Of a stretch of DNA of 64,000 nt, positions 34,445 through 42,809 are shown piece by piece (within the stretch, counting starts at the first letter, position 1; each line of letters opens with the position of its first letter). The stretch comes from Micromonospora pallida (GTDB lineage: Bacteria; Actinomycetota; Actinomycetes; Mycobacteriales; Micromonosporaceae): positions 6,201,001-6,265,000 of the forward strand of contig NZ_FMHW01000002.1 in NCBI RefSeq assembly GCF_900090325.1, given 5' to 3'. The notes beneath the pieces are model-generated. The model had not been told where the DNA came from. It made no database searches and saw nothing but the letters and a program-made list of their open reading frames with translations. The translations under genes were made by a program, and so were the position numbers.

Positions 34445-35206
34445 GTGACCGAGCTGGAATACGAGCCCGCGGAGCAGCGTGGCGTCAGGTCGGTGATCCG
34501 TGCGCTCAACCTGCTCTCCGCGACCGCTCGCGGGAGCCGGACCCTCACCGAACTCGCCGGCCAGGCCGGTGTCAGCCTGAGCACCGCGTCGCGGCTCCTG
34601 GCCACCCTGAAGATGGCTGACTTCCTGGAACAGGACGAGGCTGGTCAGTTCGTTCCCGGTCCCGAACTGACCGCACTCCTGTACGCCAGCGACCAGTGGT
34701 CGGGCATCCGCAAGCTTGCCCGGGAGGCCGCCACCAGCCTTCGGGACGAGCTCAACGAGACCGTGGCGTTCTTCGTCCGCGCCGGAAACGACCGGGTCTG
34801 CATCGAGTCGGCGGAGTCCGCCCGACTCGTGCGGAGGGTCTGCCACCCCGGCGAGCGTGGGCCGGTGTACCTGGGCGCCGCCGGGAAAGCTCTGATCGCC
34901 TTCGGCAACGCCGAGCACGGCTACCTCGGTCTGCCGCCCGGAACCGACGAGTTCAAGACCGAGTCCGGGGCCGTACGAACCCTGGCCGACCTGCGGGCCG
35001 AATGCGCGCTCATCCGGGAACGTGGCATGGGCTACAGCGGTCGCGAGTCGACCGAGGAGTCGTGGGCGGTCGCCGCGCCGGTCTTCCGGGGCGACGTCCT
35101 GCTCGGCGTCCTGGCCGTGGTCGTCCCGATGACCCGGTCGGACGAGCAGTACATCGTGACGGTCCAGGCGGCGCTGCGGCGCGCGGCGGCGGCCGCCAGC
35201 CGCTGA
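34445..35206 (+). CDS. IclR-family regulator of the catabolic island
   Basis: A 253-residue regulator. The N-terminal winged helix (VRSVIRALNLLSATARG, TLTELAGQAGVSLSTASRLL) precedes the IclR ligand domain (LREALNETVAFFV-like DELNETVAFFVRAG, GERGPVYLGAAGKALIAF, GYSGRESTEESWAVAAPVF). GTG 34445 is preferred because AAGGAG is six bases upstream; ATG 34430 would overlap the ATPase stop by four bases and add five residues. Being inside the importer operon, it is the natural candidate to bind the TGGAAGT-N3-ACTTCCA palindromes. Confidence 0.92.
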   Translation: MTELEYEPAEQRGVRSVIRALNLLSATARGSRTLTELAGQAGVSLSTASRLLATLKMADFLEQDEAGQFVPGPELTALLYASDQWSGIRKLAREAATSLRDELNETVAFFVRAGNDRVCIESAESARLVRRVCHPGERGPVYLGAAGKALIAFGNAEHGYLGLPPGTDEFKTESGAVRTLADLRAECALIRERGMGYSGRESTEESWAVAAPVFRGDVLLGVLAVVVPMTRSDEQYIVTVQAALRRAAAAASR

Positions 35207-35278
35207 GTCCCCTTTGGTCGGCGGCCGTAGGCCGCTGTATCCCCTCTGGCCCCGGCAACCCAAGGAGTTCAGTCGCTC

Positions 35279-36775
35279 ATGCCCGGACGCAGTCTGCCTG
35301 GACGTGACCAGCGCGGCCTCTTCATCGGCGGTGGTTGGCGCGCAGCGGAAGCGGGAGCCACCTTCCCGGTACTCGACCCGGCCGACGGGTCCGTCCTCGC
35401 CTCGGTCGCGGACGGCTCGGTCAACGATGCGGTCGAGGCCCTCGATGCCGCCGTCGCCGCCCAGTCTTCCTGGTCGGCGAGCGCGCCACGTGACCGCGGG
35501 GAGATCCTGCGCCGGGCGTTCGACCTGATCCGCGACCGGACGGACGAACTGGCCGAGCTGATGAGCCTGGAGATGGGCAAGACGATCACCGAGGCCAGGG
35601 GCGAGGTCGCCTACGGCAACGAGTTCTTCCGGTGGTTCTCCGAAGAGGCGGTCCGCATCCACGGTCGGTGGATGCACGCGCCCGACGGCGCCAGCCGCCT
35701 GCTCACCGTCCGCAAACCGGTCGGCCCCTGCCTCTTCATCACGCCGTGGAACTTCCCGCTGGCCATGGGGACGCGGAAGATCGGTCCGGCGATCGCCGCC
35801 GGCTGCACGATGGTGGTCAAGCCGGCCGAACTCACCCCGCTCACGATGCTGGCGCTGGCGGACATCCTCCACGAGGCCGGGCTGCCACCAGGTGTGCTGA
35901 ACGTCGTACCGACCTCGCGTGCCGCGGCGATGAGCGAGGCGCTGATGGCGGACCCACGCCTGCGCAAGGTGTCCTTCACCGGCTCCACTCCGGTCGGACG
36001 GCAACTCGTTCGTCAGTCGGCCGACCAGTTGCAACGGTTGAGCATGGAACTCGGCGGGAACGCTCCGTTCCTCGTCTTCGAGGACGCCGATGTCGATGCC
36101 GCGGTCGGCGGCGCGATGCTCGCCAAGATGCGCAACATGGGCGAGGCGTGCACGGCCGCGAACCGCTTCCTGGTCCACACGGACGTCGCTCAGGAGTTCG
36201 CCGACAAACTGGCCGACCGGATGGGCCGGCTGGTCGTCGGCCGAGGTCAGGACCCGGGCGTCGATGTCGGCCCGCTGATCGACGAGCGCGCCGTCGACTC
36301 CGTCCACCGGCTCGTCACCGACGCCGTCCGCGACGGGGCCCGCCTCGTGGTGGGTGGCTCCGCGCCGGACCGGCCGGGCTGTTTCTACCACCCCACCGTG
36401 CTGCTCGACGTCCACCAGGACTCGGAGATCAACCGCCAGGAGATCTTCGGGCCCGTCGCCCCGATCAGCGTCTTCACCACCGAGGACGAGGCGGTAAGCC
36501 GCGCCAACACGACCGAGTACGGCCTCGCCGCCTACGTCTTCACCCGCGATCTCGCCCGCACGATCCGGCTGGCGGAATCGCTCGAGTACGGCATGGTCGG
36601 CGTCAACACCGGGCTGATCTCGAACCCGGCCGCACCGTTCGGTGGCATGAAAGCCTCGGGATTCGGCCGGGAGGGCGGCTTCGAGGGAATCGAGGAGTAC
36701 CTCGAGACCACCTACGTGGCGCTGCCCGGTTCCCGGACCCCGCCGTCTATCCAATCCACCCCTGGTCGTCGGTGA
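35279..36775 (+). CDS. Aldehyde dehydrogenase, GabD-like
   Basis: A 498-residue ALDH. The signature features are TPWNFPLAMGTRKIGPAI, MVVKPAELTPLTML, the general base in MELGGNAPFLVFEDAD and the nucleophile Cys291 in GEACTAANRF. It is closest in style to succinate-semialdehyde dehydrogenase GabD. AAGGAG lies eleven bases before the ATG. A small GCGGCC/GGCCGC hairpin in the 72-base spacer may moderate read-through from the IclR gene. The 3' end overlaps the convergent phosphotransferase by 29 bases. Confidence 0.94.
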   Translation: MPGRSLPGRDQRGLFIGGGWRAAEAGATFPVLDPADGSVLASVADGSVNDAVEALDAAVAAQSSWSASAPRDRGEILRRAFDLIRDRTDELAELMSLEMGKTITEARGEVAYGNEFFRWFSEEAVRIHGRWMHAPDGASRLLTVRKPVGPCLFITPWNFPLAMGTRKIGPAIAAGCTMVVKPAELTPLTMLALADILHEAGLPPGVLNVVPTSRAAAMSEALMADPRLRKVSFTGSTPVGRQLVRQSADQLQRLSMELGGNAPFLVFEDADVDAAVGGAMLAKMRNMGEACTAANRFLVHTDVAQEFADKLADRMGRLVVGRGQDPGVDVGPLIDERAVDSVHRLVTDAVRDGARLVVGGSAPDRPGCFYHPTVLLDVHQDSEINRQEIFGPVAPISVFTTEDEAVSRANTTEYGLAAYVFTRDLARTIRLAESLEYGMVGVNTGLISNPAAPFGGMKASGFGREGGFEGIEEYLETTYVALPGSRTPPSIQSTPGRR

Positions 36776-37655
36776 GTATCTGATCGATCGTGCGGCGGCC
36801 GATGTTCCCGACGAGAGAGCCGCGCGGTGCAGTTGCCACGCACATCAGCCCGAAGTCGAGTGCCCGGCCCCGCGTACGAGCCCAGGTCGCCTCGTCGACC
36901 TGCAGTGCACGACGGAACCGGTCCCGAGTGGGTCGAGACAGAACCGTCCACGCCGGGAGGACATCGATGGCCGGGTCGCCGACGCCGAGGAGGCCGAAGT
37001 CGATAACGGCGGTCAGCCGACCGTCAATGGTCAGAAGATTGCCCGGATGTAGGTCCCCGTGGGTCCATACCGCCGGAGGCACCCACGAAGGAACGGTCAG
37101 CGCCGACTCCCAGACCGCCGTCATCGCCTGGCGATCCCAGTCGCCTGGACGGGCCGCGATTGCCGCGCGGACCCCTGGATCTCGTTCGACCAGCGGGGCA
37201 CCGCGAAGGTCGCTGGCCGGCCCTTCGGCCGGGTTGACCGCCCGGAGCGCGGTGATGAACCGCGCCAGCTCGTCAGCCATCTGGATCTCATCCAGTCCGG
37301 ACCCGAACGCCGAAACGTCGCCAGGCAGCCATCGGGTCACCGTCCAGCACCACGGGTACCCCTCGGACGGCAGGCCCTGGCCAAGCGGCGCGGGCACCGG
37401 CAGTGGTAGGTGCGGCGACAGGAACGGCAGCCAGCGGTGTTCGTTGGCGAGATGGCGAGCACCGAGCTCGCGGCGGGGAAGACGAACGGACAGCTCAGTG
37501 CCGAGCCGGAAGATCACATTGTCCCGGCCGGCTGCCTCGACCGGGCGGATCGGCAGCTCGGCCCACTGCGGAAACTGGGCGGCCACAAGCCGGTGGACGA
37601 GCGGCACATCGATGCACATCGGGCCGTCAGCGGGAAGCTGCTGAACCACACTCAC
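36747..37655 (-). CDS. APH-family phosphotransferase
   Basis: A 302-residue enzyme of the aminoglycoside phosphotransferase/choline kinase fold. The catalytic loop reads VWTHGDLHPGNLL and the metal-binding loop AVIDFGLLGVGDPAIDV, both intact, with the ATP-site VIFRLGTELSVRLPRR at the N terminus. Members phosphorylate small molecules, including aminoglycosides and macrolides, but most chromosomal ones have unknown substrates. The GTG at 37655 is tentative: no good ribosome site precedes it, and ATG 37619 is an alternative. Confidence 0.88.
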   Translation of the reverse strand: MSVVQQLPADGPMCIDVPLVHRLVAAQFPQWAELPIRPVEAAGRDNVIFRLGTELSVRLPRRELGARHLANEHRWLPFLSPHLPLPVPAPLGQGLPSEGYPWCWTVTRWLPGDVSAFGSGLDEIQMADELARFITALRAVNPAEGPASDLRGAPLVERDPGVRAAIAARPGDWDRQAMTAVWESALTVPSWVPPAVWTHGDLHPGNLLTIDGRLTAVIDFGLLGVGDPAIDVLPAWTVLSRPTRDRFRRALQVDEATWARTRGRALDFGLMCVATAPRGSLVGNIGRRTIDQILTDDQGWIG

Positions 37656-37676
37656 CTCGCCGTGCTCGCCGCCGCC

Positions 37677-37852
37677 CGGAGACGGTGGCGGCGGAGGAAG
37701 GGCTGCGCGGCTTCGCGCCGCTGCGCCGACGCGGGATACGGATCGGCATGCTCACCAACAGTGTCCTGGATTGGGGGCGGCATCGCGACGGGATGCTCGC
37801 CGGCGTCGACGTCTTCACGTACGTGCTCCGCTCCGGCTCTGCGCCACCGGTT
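37677..37852 (+). pseudogene. Possible HAD hydrolase remnant
   Basis: In the 345-base spacer 37656-38000 one plus-strand frame reads LRRRGIRIGMLTNSVLDWG and then HRDGMLAGVDVFTYVLRSG, which resembles the middle of a HAD-type phosphatase around its second motif (LTN). The catalytic Asp motif and the remainder are missing and the frame has no plausible start, so it looks like a decayed fragment. The evidence is a resemblance only. The rest of the spacer shows nothing clear. Confidence 0.35.
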
Positions 37853-38000
37853 CGGCTGACGCCGGCACCGGCCCTGTCCGGCCGCTGCGGGCCCGGCGAC
37901 CGGAAACGCGCAGGTGTCGATTCGCCGGAAATGCTCTCCGTGTCGGTGGATGGGTCTAACGTCCGAGGGTGACCCGGTCAGTCGGCAAGGGAGCCCTGTG

Positions 38001-38411
38001 ATGACGTCCCGACTCAACCCGTACCTTACCTTCAACGGCAACGCTCGCGAGGCCATGGAGTTCTACCAATCGGTGTTCGGCGGCCAGTTGCGGCTCAACA
38101 CGTTCGGCGAGTACGGCATGTCCGACCCGGCCGTCGCCGACAACGTGATGCACGCGATGCTCACCACCGATCGCGGCTACGTCCTGATGGCCTCCGACAC
38201 CGCGCCCGGTATGTCGTACAACCCGGGTGACACCGTCACGTGCAGCCTCAGCGGCGACCCGGGCGAGGGCCTCGAGGAGGTCTGGGAGAAGCTTTCCGAC
38301 GGCGGCACCGTCACCATGCCGTTCGAGAAGCAGATGTGGGGCGATCTGTACGGCATGTGCGTCGACAGGTTCGGCGTCGCCTGGATGGTCGACGTAATCC
38401 AGCCGCAGTGA
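38001..38411 (+). CDS. PhnB-like VOC protein
   Basis: A 136-residue single-domain protein of the VOC/PhnB type: PYLTFNGNAREAMEFYQSVF at the start, GYVLMASD in the middle and MPFEKQMWGDLYGMCVDRFG at the end. Relatives include 3-demethylubiquinone methyltransferase-like proteins of unproved activity. The ATG at 38001 follows AAGGGAG. It precedes a bidirectional hairpin and converges on the WYL regulator gene. Confidence 0.92.
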   Translation: MTSRLNPYLTFNGNAREAMEFYQSVFGGQLRLNTFGEYGMSDPAVADNVMHAMLTTDRGYVLMASDTAPGMSYNPGDTVTCSLSGDPGEGLEEVWEKLSDGGTVTMPFEKQMWGDLYGMCVDRFGVAWMVDVIQPQ

Positions 38412-38435
38412 GCCGGCCCCGGCAGGGGCCGGGCT
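38411..38435. terminator. Bidirectional terminator
   Basis: Hairpin CCGGCCCC / GGGGCCGG with a GGCA loop (38413-38432), extended by flanking AG/CT pairs, between the convergent VOC and WYL genes. Confidence 0.7.
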
Positions 38436-38473
38436 GACGACCGGTACGTCAGCCGGCCCGGCCATCGCCGGTA

Positions 38474-39439
38474 TCAGCCTGCCCCGGTTCCGGCCATTGC
38501 CGCGAGGCGCCGGGCGAGTTGGGCGGTGGCCACCCGCAGTTCCGGCGGCTCCAGCACCTCCGCCTCGAAGCCCAGCCGGGCCACGTGCATGGCGAGCCAG
38601 TCCAGGTCGTCCCCGCCGACGACGAGTACGCACCACCCGTCGCGATCGTCCTCGACCCGCCCCACCTGGGGCGGCACCAGTTCCCGTACCCGGTCGGGCT
38701 GGGCGTGCACCCGCACCCGGGCGACATGCCGGTACGGCGCCTCGGTCACGGACCGCTGCACGTAGGCGACCGGGTCCGGGTGCTCGCCGGGTCGGAAGCG
38801 CCAGGTCGTCGCTGTCACCTCGCGCATCCGGTCCAGCCGGAAGGTGCGCCAGTCGTCGCGGTCGACGTCCCGGGCCATCAGGTACCACCGGCGGCCGGTG
38901 GTGACCATCCGCACCGGCTCGACCGTGCGCTCCTGCTCCCTGCCGTCGCGGCCGGCGTACCGGAACCGCACCCGCACGGCGTCGCGGCAGGCCCGCGCGA
39001 GCGTCATCAGCAGCTCCGGGTCGATCTCGACCCTCGGGCCGACGAGGGTCTCGGTGGCGTCGTGCACCGCGCGCACCTCGGCGCGCAGCCGGGACGGCAT
39101 CACCTGGTCGAGCTTGGCGAGCGCCCGCAGGGCCGCCTCGCCCGCCCCGGCGACCGTTCCTCCCGACGCCAGCCGCAGCGAGACCGCCGTCGCGATCGCC
39201 TCCTCGTCGTCGAGGAGCAGCGGCGGCAGCCGGGCGCCTGCGCCGAGCTGGTACCCGCCGCCGACGCCCGGAGCCGCGTGTACGGGGTAGCCGAGCGTAC
39301 GCAGTCGCTCCACGTCGCGGCGCACCGAGCGGTCGGTGACCCCCAGCTCGGCGGCGAGTTCGACAGCGGTCCAGGACAGCCGCCGTTGTAGCAGGGTCAA
39401 CAACCGCAGCACCCGCTCGGTGGTCGCCTCGACAGTCAC
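38474..39439 (-). CDS. WYL-domain transcription factor, YafY type
   Basis: A 321-residue regulator with an N-terminal HTH_11 winged helix (RVLRLLTLLQRRLSWTAVEL, VTDRSVRRDVERLRTLGYPV), followed by a WYL ligand-binding domain (RRWYLMARDVDRDDWRTFRLDRM) and a WCX C-terminal extension. WYL domains sense nucleotides or other ligands, and YafY-type regulators often stand next to DinB or VOC genes, as here. GTG 39439 is chosen; upstream in-frame ATG 39502 would overlap the divergent DinB gene. Confidence 0.92.
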   Translation of the reverse strand: MTVEATTERVLRLLTLLQRRLSWTAVELAAELGVTDRSVRRDVERLRTLGYPVHAAPGVGGGYQLGAGARLPPLLLDDEEAIATAVSLRLASGGTVAGAGEAALRALAKLDQVMPSRLRAEVRAVHDATETLVGPRVEIDPELLMTLARACRDAVRVRFRYAGRDGREQERTVEPVRMVTTGRRWYLMARDVDRDDWRTFRLDRMREVTATTWRFRPGEHPDPVAYVQRSVTEAPYRHVARVRVHAQPDRVRELVPPQVGRVEDDRDGWCVLVVGGDDLDWLAMHVARLGFEAEVLEPPELRVATAQLARRLAAMAGTGAG

Positions 39440-39500
39440 GTGGTGATCGTCGCACAGATCACGGACCGATCCTGTCCGCAATTCGGGGGAGGCTGGCGCC

Positions 39501-40073
39501 ATGACCGACCAGATCTGGAATCACCTGCTCCGCGACCAGTTCGCCGGGCACTGGACCAACCAGTTGCGTGCCCGCCTCGCCGGACTCACCGACGACGAGT
39601 ACTTCTGGGAGCCGGCCCCCGGCTGCTGGAACGTGCGTCCGCGTGGCACGGGCACCGCGCCGGTGCAGGCCGGGTCCGGCGCGATGACCATCGACTTCGC
39701 GATCCCGGAGCCCGACCCGGCGCCGATCACCACGATCGCCTGGCGACTCGGGCACGTGATCGTCGGCGTGCTCGCGGTGCGCAACGCCGCGCACTTCGGC
39801 CGCGCGCCCACCGACTACCCGTCGTTCGAGTACGCCCCGACCGCCGCCGAGGCGCTGGCCCAGCTCGACGCGGAGTACGCAACCTGGCTGGCCGGGGTCG
39901 AGTCCCTCGGCGAAACCGGGCTCGCCCGCCCCTGTGGGGAGGCGGAGGGACCGTACGCCGAGCGTCCGATGGCCGAGCTGGTGCTGCACATCAACCGTGA
40001 GCTGATCCACCACCTGGCCGAGGTGTGCCTGCTCCGCGACCTCTACCGGCAGACCCGACGGGAGGCGAGCTGA
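39501..40073 (+). CDS. DinB-family protein
   Basis: A 190-residue four-helix DinB/YfiT-type protein. The three metal-ligand histidines of the family are placed at RLGHVIV (about residue 86), and HINRELIHHLAE near the C terminus. Members act in thiol or detoxification chemistry, such as mycothiol or bacillithiol transferases. GGGGGAGG precedes the ATG. One base separates its stop from the following VOC gene, with which it is surely co-transcribed. Confidence 0.9.
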   Translation: MTDQIWNHLLRDQFAGHWTNQLRARLAGLTDDEYFWEPAPGCWNVRPRGTGTAPVQAGSGAMTIDFAIPEPDPAPITTIAWRLGHVIVGVLAVRNAAHFGRAPTDYPSFEYAPTAAEALAQLDAEYATWLAGVESLGETGLARPCGEAEGPYAERPMAELVLHINRELIHHLAEVCLLRDLYRQTRREAS

Positions 40074-40074
40074 G

Positions 40075-40512
40075 ATGGCCCGCGACATCCAGATCACGTT
40101 CGACTGCGGCGATCCGGCCGGGCTGGCGGCGTTCTGGGCCGAGGCCCTCGGCTACCGGGTGCAGGCTCCACCAGCGGGCTTCGAGTCGTGGGAGCGGGCG
40201 CTGGCAGCGATGGGCGTGCCGCCTGAGCGCCGCAACGACGCCTCGGCGCTGGTCGACCCCGAGGGCGCCGGGCCGCGGCTGTTCTTCCAGCGGGTGCCGG
40301 AGGGCAAGCAGGCCAAGAACCGGGTGCACCTCGACGTGCGGGCCGCCCCGGGATTGGAGGGCGACGCGCGGATGGCGGCCCTGGAAGCGGCGGCCGAGCG
40401 GCTCGTGTCCCACGGCGCCACCCGGATCCAGCGTCACGAGCCCGCTCCTCCGCTCGGCGCCGGACACATCGTGCTGGCCGACCCCGAGGGCAACGAGTTC
40501 TGCCTCGACTGA
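40075..40512 (+). CDS. Glyoxalase-like VOC protein
   Basis: A 145-residue protein of the glyoxalase-like type (Glyoxalase_6): ITFDCGDPAGLAAFWAEALG at the start, NRVHLDVRA in the middle and HIVLADPEGNEFCLD at the end, the conserved tail of the family. Substrate unknown. Co-transcribed with the DinB gene and probably under the divergent WYL regulator. Confidence 0.92.
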   Translation: MARDIQITFDCGDPAGLAAFWAEALGYRVQAPPAGFESWERALAAMGVPPERRNDASALVDPEGAGPRLFFQRVPEGKQAKNRVHLDVRAAPGLEGDARMAALEAAAERLVSHGATRIQRHEPAPPLGAGHIVLADPEGNEFCLD

Positions 40513-40557
40513 CCAGGAAGCTGACGCCTCGCGACTCCCCGAGCGAGCTTGACGGCA

Positions 40558-40599
40558 TTGGCTATTGGCCATAGCTTTATAGCTATGAGCGTTAGCCAA
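40558..40599. promoter_or_regulatory. Nested palindrome, TetR operator/promoter
   Basis: Two concentric inverted repeats share one centre: outer TTGGCTA (40558-40564) / TAGCCAA (40593-40599), inner ATAGCT (40571-40576) / AGCTAT (40581-40586). The region is AT-rich and carries TTGGCT plus TAGCTA at a spacing near 16, so a rightward promoter probably coincides with the operator of the TetR gene 77 bases on. Confidence 0.65.
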
Positions 40600-40675
40600 G
40601 GCTTTTCCCGGGCCTGCTCCGCCGGCCTCCGGCATGAGCCCGGCCCTGAGCATGGTCGCGACCAGGGGCACGACC

Positions 40676-41233
40676 ATGCCTAGGGCCGGGCTGTCCACCG
40701 CGGCCGTCGTCGACGCGGCTCTCCACCTCATCGACGAGCGCGGGCTGGATGCCCTGACCCTGGCCGCGGTCGCCGAGCGCACCGGGGTCGCCGCACCCTC
40801 GCTCTACAAGCACGTCGGCAGCCTCGCCCAGCTCCGGACGCAGATGGCCGTACGGATCATGGAGGAGCTGACTGAACGCTTCACCAAAGCGTTGGTCGGC
40901 CGCAGCGGCGACGACGCCGTCGCCACCCTGATGCGTACCTACCGGCAATACGCGGTCGATCATCCGGCCCGGCACGCCGCGATTCCGCCGGATCCACTGC
41001 ACGACCCGGAGTTGGCCAGCGCGGGCGCCCGGCTGATCGAGGTCCTGTTTGCGGTGCTGCGGGGCTACGGGCTCGACGGTGCGGCCGCGATCCACACCAC
41101 CCGCTGCCTGCGGGCGATCGTCCACGGCTTCGCCTCGATCGAGGCGGCCGGCGGCTTCGGCCTGCCCGAGGACCTGGACACCACCCACGAGCAACTGATC
41201 CGCATGTTCGTCGCGAGCCTGCCCCGCACCTGA
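40676..41233 (+). CDS. TetR-family regulator
   Basis: A 185-residue repressor with an N-terminal HTH (STAAVVDAALHLIDERGLD, VAERTGVAAPSLYKHVGSL) and a WHG-like C-terminal domain (HPARHAAIPPDP, AAIHTTRCLRAIVHGFASIE). ATG 40676 lies after CAGGGG; ATG 40634 would add 14 residues. The membrane protein gene follows after 20 bases, and an SDR after that, so it probably controls this operon through the nested palindrome upstream. Confidence 0.9.
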   Translation: MPRAGLSTAAVVDAALHLIDERGLDALTLAAVAERTGVAAPSLYKHVGSLAQLRTQMAVRIMEELTERFTKALVGRSGDDAVATLMRTYRQYAVDHPARHAAIPPDPLHDPELASAGARLIEVLFAVLRGYGLDGAAAIHTTRCLRAIVHGFASIEAAGGFGLPEDLDTTHEQLIRMFVASLPRT

Positions 41234-41253
41234 TCATGACGTTGGAGACCACG

Positions 41254-41928
41254 ATGTCCAGTTACCCCGCCCGTACCAGGCTCGGTGCCCTCGCGCTCGC
41301 TGTCGCCGGTGTCCTGTTCGTCCTCTATCCGGCGACCCGACCGTGGCACGACGAATCCACAGCCGACGGCGCGGCCCAGGCGATGGGCTCCGACTGGTGG
41401 GTCGCCTCGCACCTGTTCGCCATGATCGGCTTTATCCTGGTGACGCTGGGTCTGCTCGCCGTACGCGACGCGGTCCGGCACACCCGGGCCGAACGGCTCG
41501 CCTTCGCCGCCGTGGTGACCGGGTGGATCGGCGTGGGGCTCGTCCTGCCCTACTACGGTGCCGAGGACTTCGGCCTGCACGCCATCGCCGGCAAGTACGC
41601 CGCCGGGCAGCCGCTCGACCTGCTCGACCTGGTCGAGACGGTGCGGTACGACCCGGTCGCGATCACGACGTTCGGGATCGGCCTGATCACGCTCGGCGTG
41701 TCGGCAGTGCTGACCGCCGTCACGGTCTGGCGCTCGGGGGTGCTGCCACGCCCCAGCGGCATTCTCTTCGCGCTCGGCTTCGCCCTCTTCCTTCCGCAGT
41801 TCTACACGCCGGCAGCCGTCCGGGTTGCCCACGGTGTGCTCGTCGGGGTCGGCTCGGTCTGGCTGGCGCTGGCCCTCTGGCGGCGAAGTGGCAGGCAGGG
41901 GCCGCAGTCGGCCGACATCTCCGTTTGA
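41254..41928 (+). CDS. Six-span membrane protein, unknown
   Basis: A 224-residue integral membrane protein with about six hydrophobic segments (LGALALAVAGVLFVLYPATR, HLFAMIGFILVTLGLLAV, FAAVVTGWIGVGLVLPYYG, TTFGIGLITLGVSAVLTAV, GILFALGFALFLPQFYTP, LVGVGSVWLALALW). No family is recognised. ATG 41254 is chosen because GGAG lies upstream; ATG 41236 is also in frame, two bases after the TetR stop. Co-transcription with the TetR gene is likely, so it may export or sense the regulator's ligand. Confidence 0.85.
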   Translation: MSSYPARTRLGALALAVAGVLFVLYPATRPWHDESTADGAAQAMGSDWWVASHLFAMIGFILVTLGLLAVRDAVRHTRAERLAFAAVVTGWIGVGLVLPYYGAEDFGLHAIAGKYAAGQPLDLLDLVETVRYDPVAITTFGIGLITLGVSAVLTAVTVWRSGVLPRPSGILFALGFALFLPQFYTPAAVRVAHGVLVGVGSVWLALALWRRSGRQGPQSADISV

Positions 41929-41996
41929 TCTAATCCGGGGTCGGGGAGCGGCTTCGCCGCGCCGGACCCCCTCGATGATCAAGGAGTGAGTCGACC

Positions 41997-42734
41997 ATGA
42001 CCGTCTCGCAGCGGGTCGCGATCGTCACCGGCGGAGCCCAGGGGATCGGACGCCAGATCGTGAAACGGTTGGCGGCGGACGGCTACGCGGTCGTGCTGAA
42101 CTTCGCCACTAGCAAGGTCGAGGCGGAGCAGACCGTGGCCGAGGTCGTCGCCGCCGGTGGCGACGCCGTCGCGGTGCAGGCCGACGTCGCCGACGAGTTC
42201 GCGGTGGCCAGACTCTTCGACACCGCCGAGCGGACCTACGGCGGGATCGACGTCGTGGTGAACTCGGCCGGGATCGCGGTCCACGGCCGGATGACCGACC
42301 TGGACCTCGCAGAACTGGACCGGGTGTACCGGACCAACGTCCGGGGGACCTTCGTGGTCGACCAGCAGGCGGCCCGCCGGGTCCGGTCCGGCGGCACGAT
42401 CATCAACATCTCCAGCACGACGCCGAAGCTGTCCATGCCCGGCTACGCCGCCTATGCCGCGAGCAAGGCCGCGGTGGACGCGGTCACCCTGATCCTGGCT
42501 CGGGAACTCGGGGAACGCGACATCACCGTGAACGCGGTCGCCCCCGGGGCCACTGCCACCGCCCTCTTCCTCCGGGGCAAGGACGAGGAGACCATCGCCC
42601 GGATGGCGGCGGCGTCGCCGATGAACCGGCTCGGCGACCCGGCCGAGGCCGCCGAACTGGTGGCCTTCCTCGTCAGCCCGGCCGCCCGTTGGATCAACGG
42701 CCAGGTGCTGTACGTCAACGGAGCCGCCGCCTGA
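41997..42734 (+). CDS. Short-chain dehydrogenase/reductase
   Basis: A 245-residue classical SDR. The cofactor motif TGGAQGIG, the NSAG motif (VVNSAGIAV), the catalytic Ser in NISSTT and YAAYAASKAA with the Tyr-x3-Lys pair are all present, and the Asn-containing ALF/PxN-VAPGAT segment follows. Members such as the 3-oxoacyl-ACP reductase-like group act on diverse carbonyls. AAGGAG precedes the ATG by about ten bases. A strong terminator lies 23 bases after the stop. Confidence 0.94.
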   Translation: MTVSQRVAIVTGGAQGIGRQIVKRLAADGYAVVLNFATSKVEAEQTVAEVVAAGGDAVAVQADVADEFAVARLFDTAERTYGGIDVVVNSAGIAVHGRMTDLDLAELDRVYRTNVRGTFVVDQQAARRVRSGGTIINISSTTPKLSMPGYAAYAASKAAVDAVTLILARELGERDITVNAVAPGATATALFLRGKDEETIARMAAASPMNRLGDPAEAAELVAFLVSPAARWINGQVLYVNGAAA

Positions 42735-42756
42735 ACTGGCATTCAACCGAAAACAG

Positions 42757-42787
42757 CGGCCGGATGGCGTTGTCCGCCATCCGGCCG
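42757..42787. terminator. Strong bidirectional terminator
   Basis: Perfect 13-base-pair stem CGGCCGGATGGCG / CGCCATCCGGCCG with a TTGTC loop. Rightward it is followed by CCTTTT and leftward by CTGTTTT, so it ends both the SDR gene and the convergent exported-protein gene. Confidence 0.9.
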
Positions 42788-42809
42788 TTGCCTTTTCGTA
42801 TCGGGTTGC

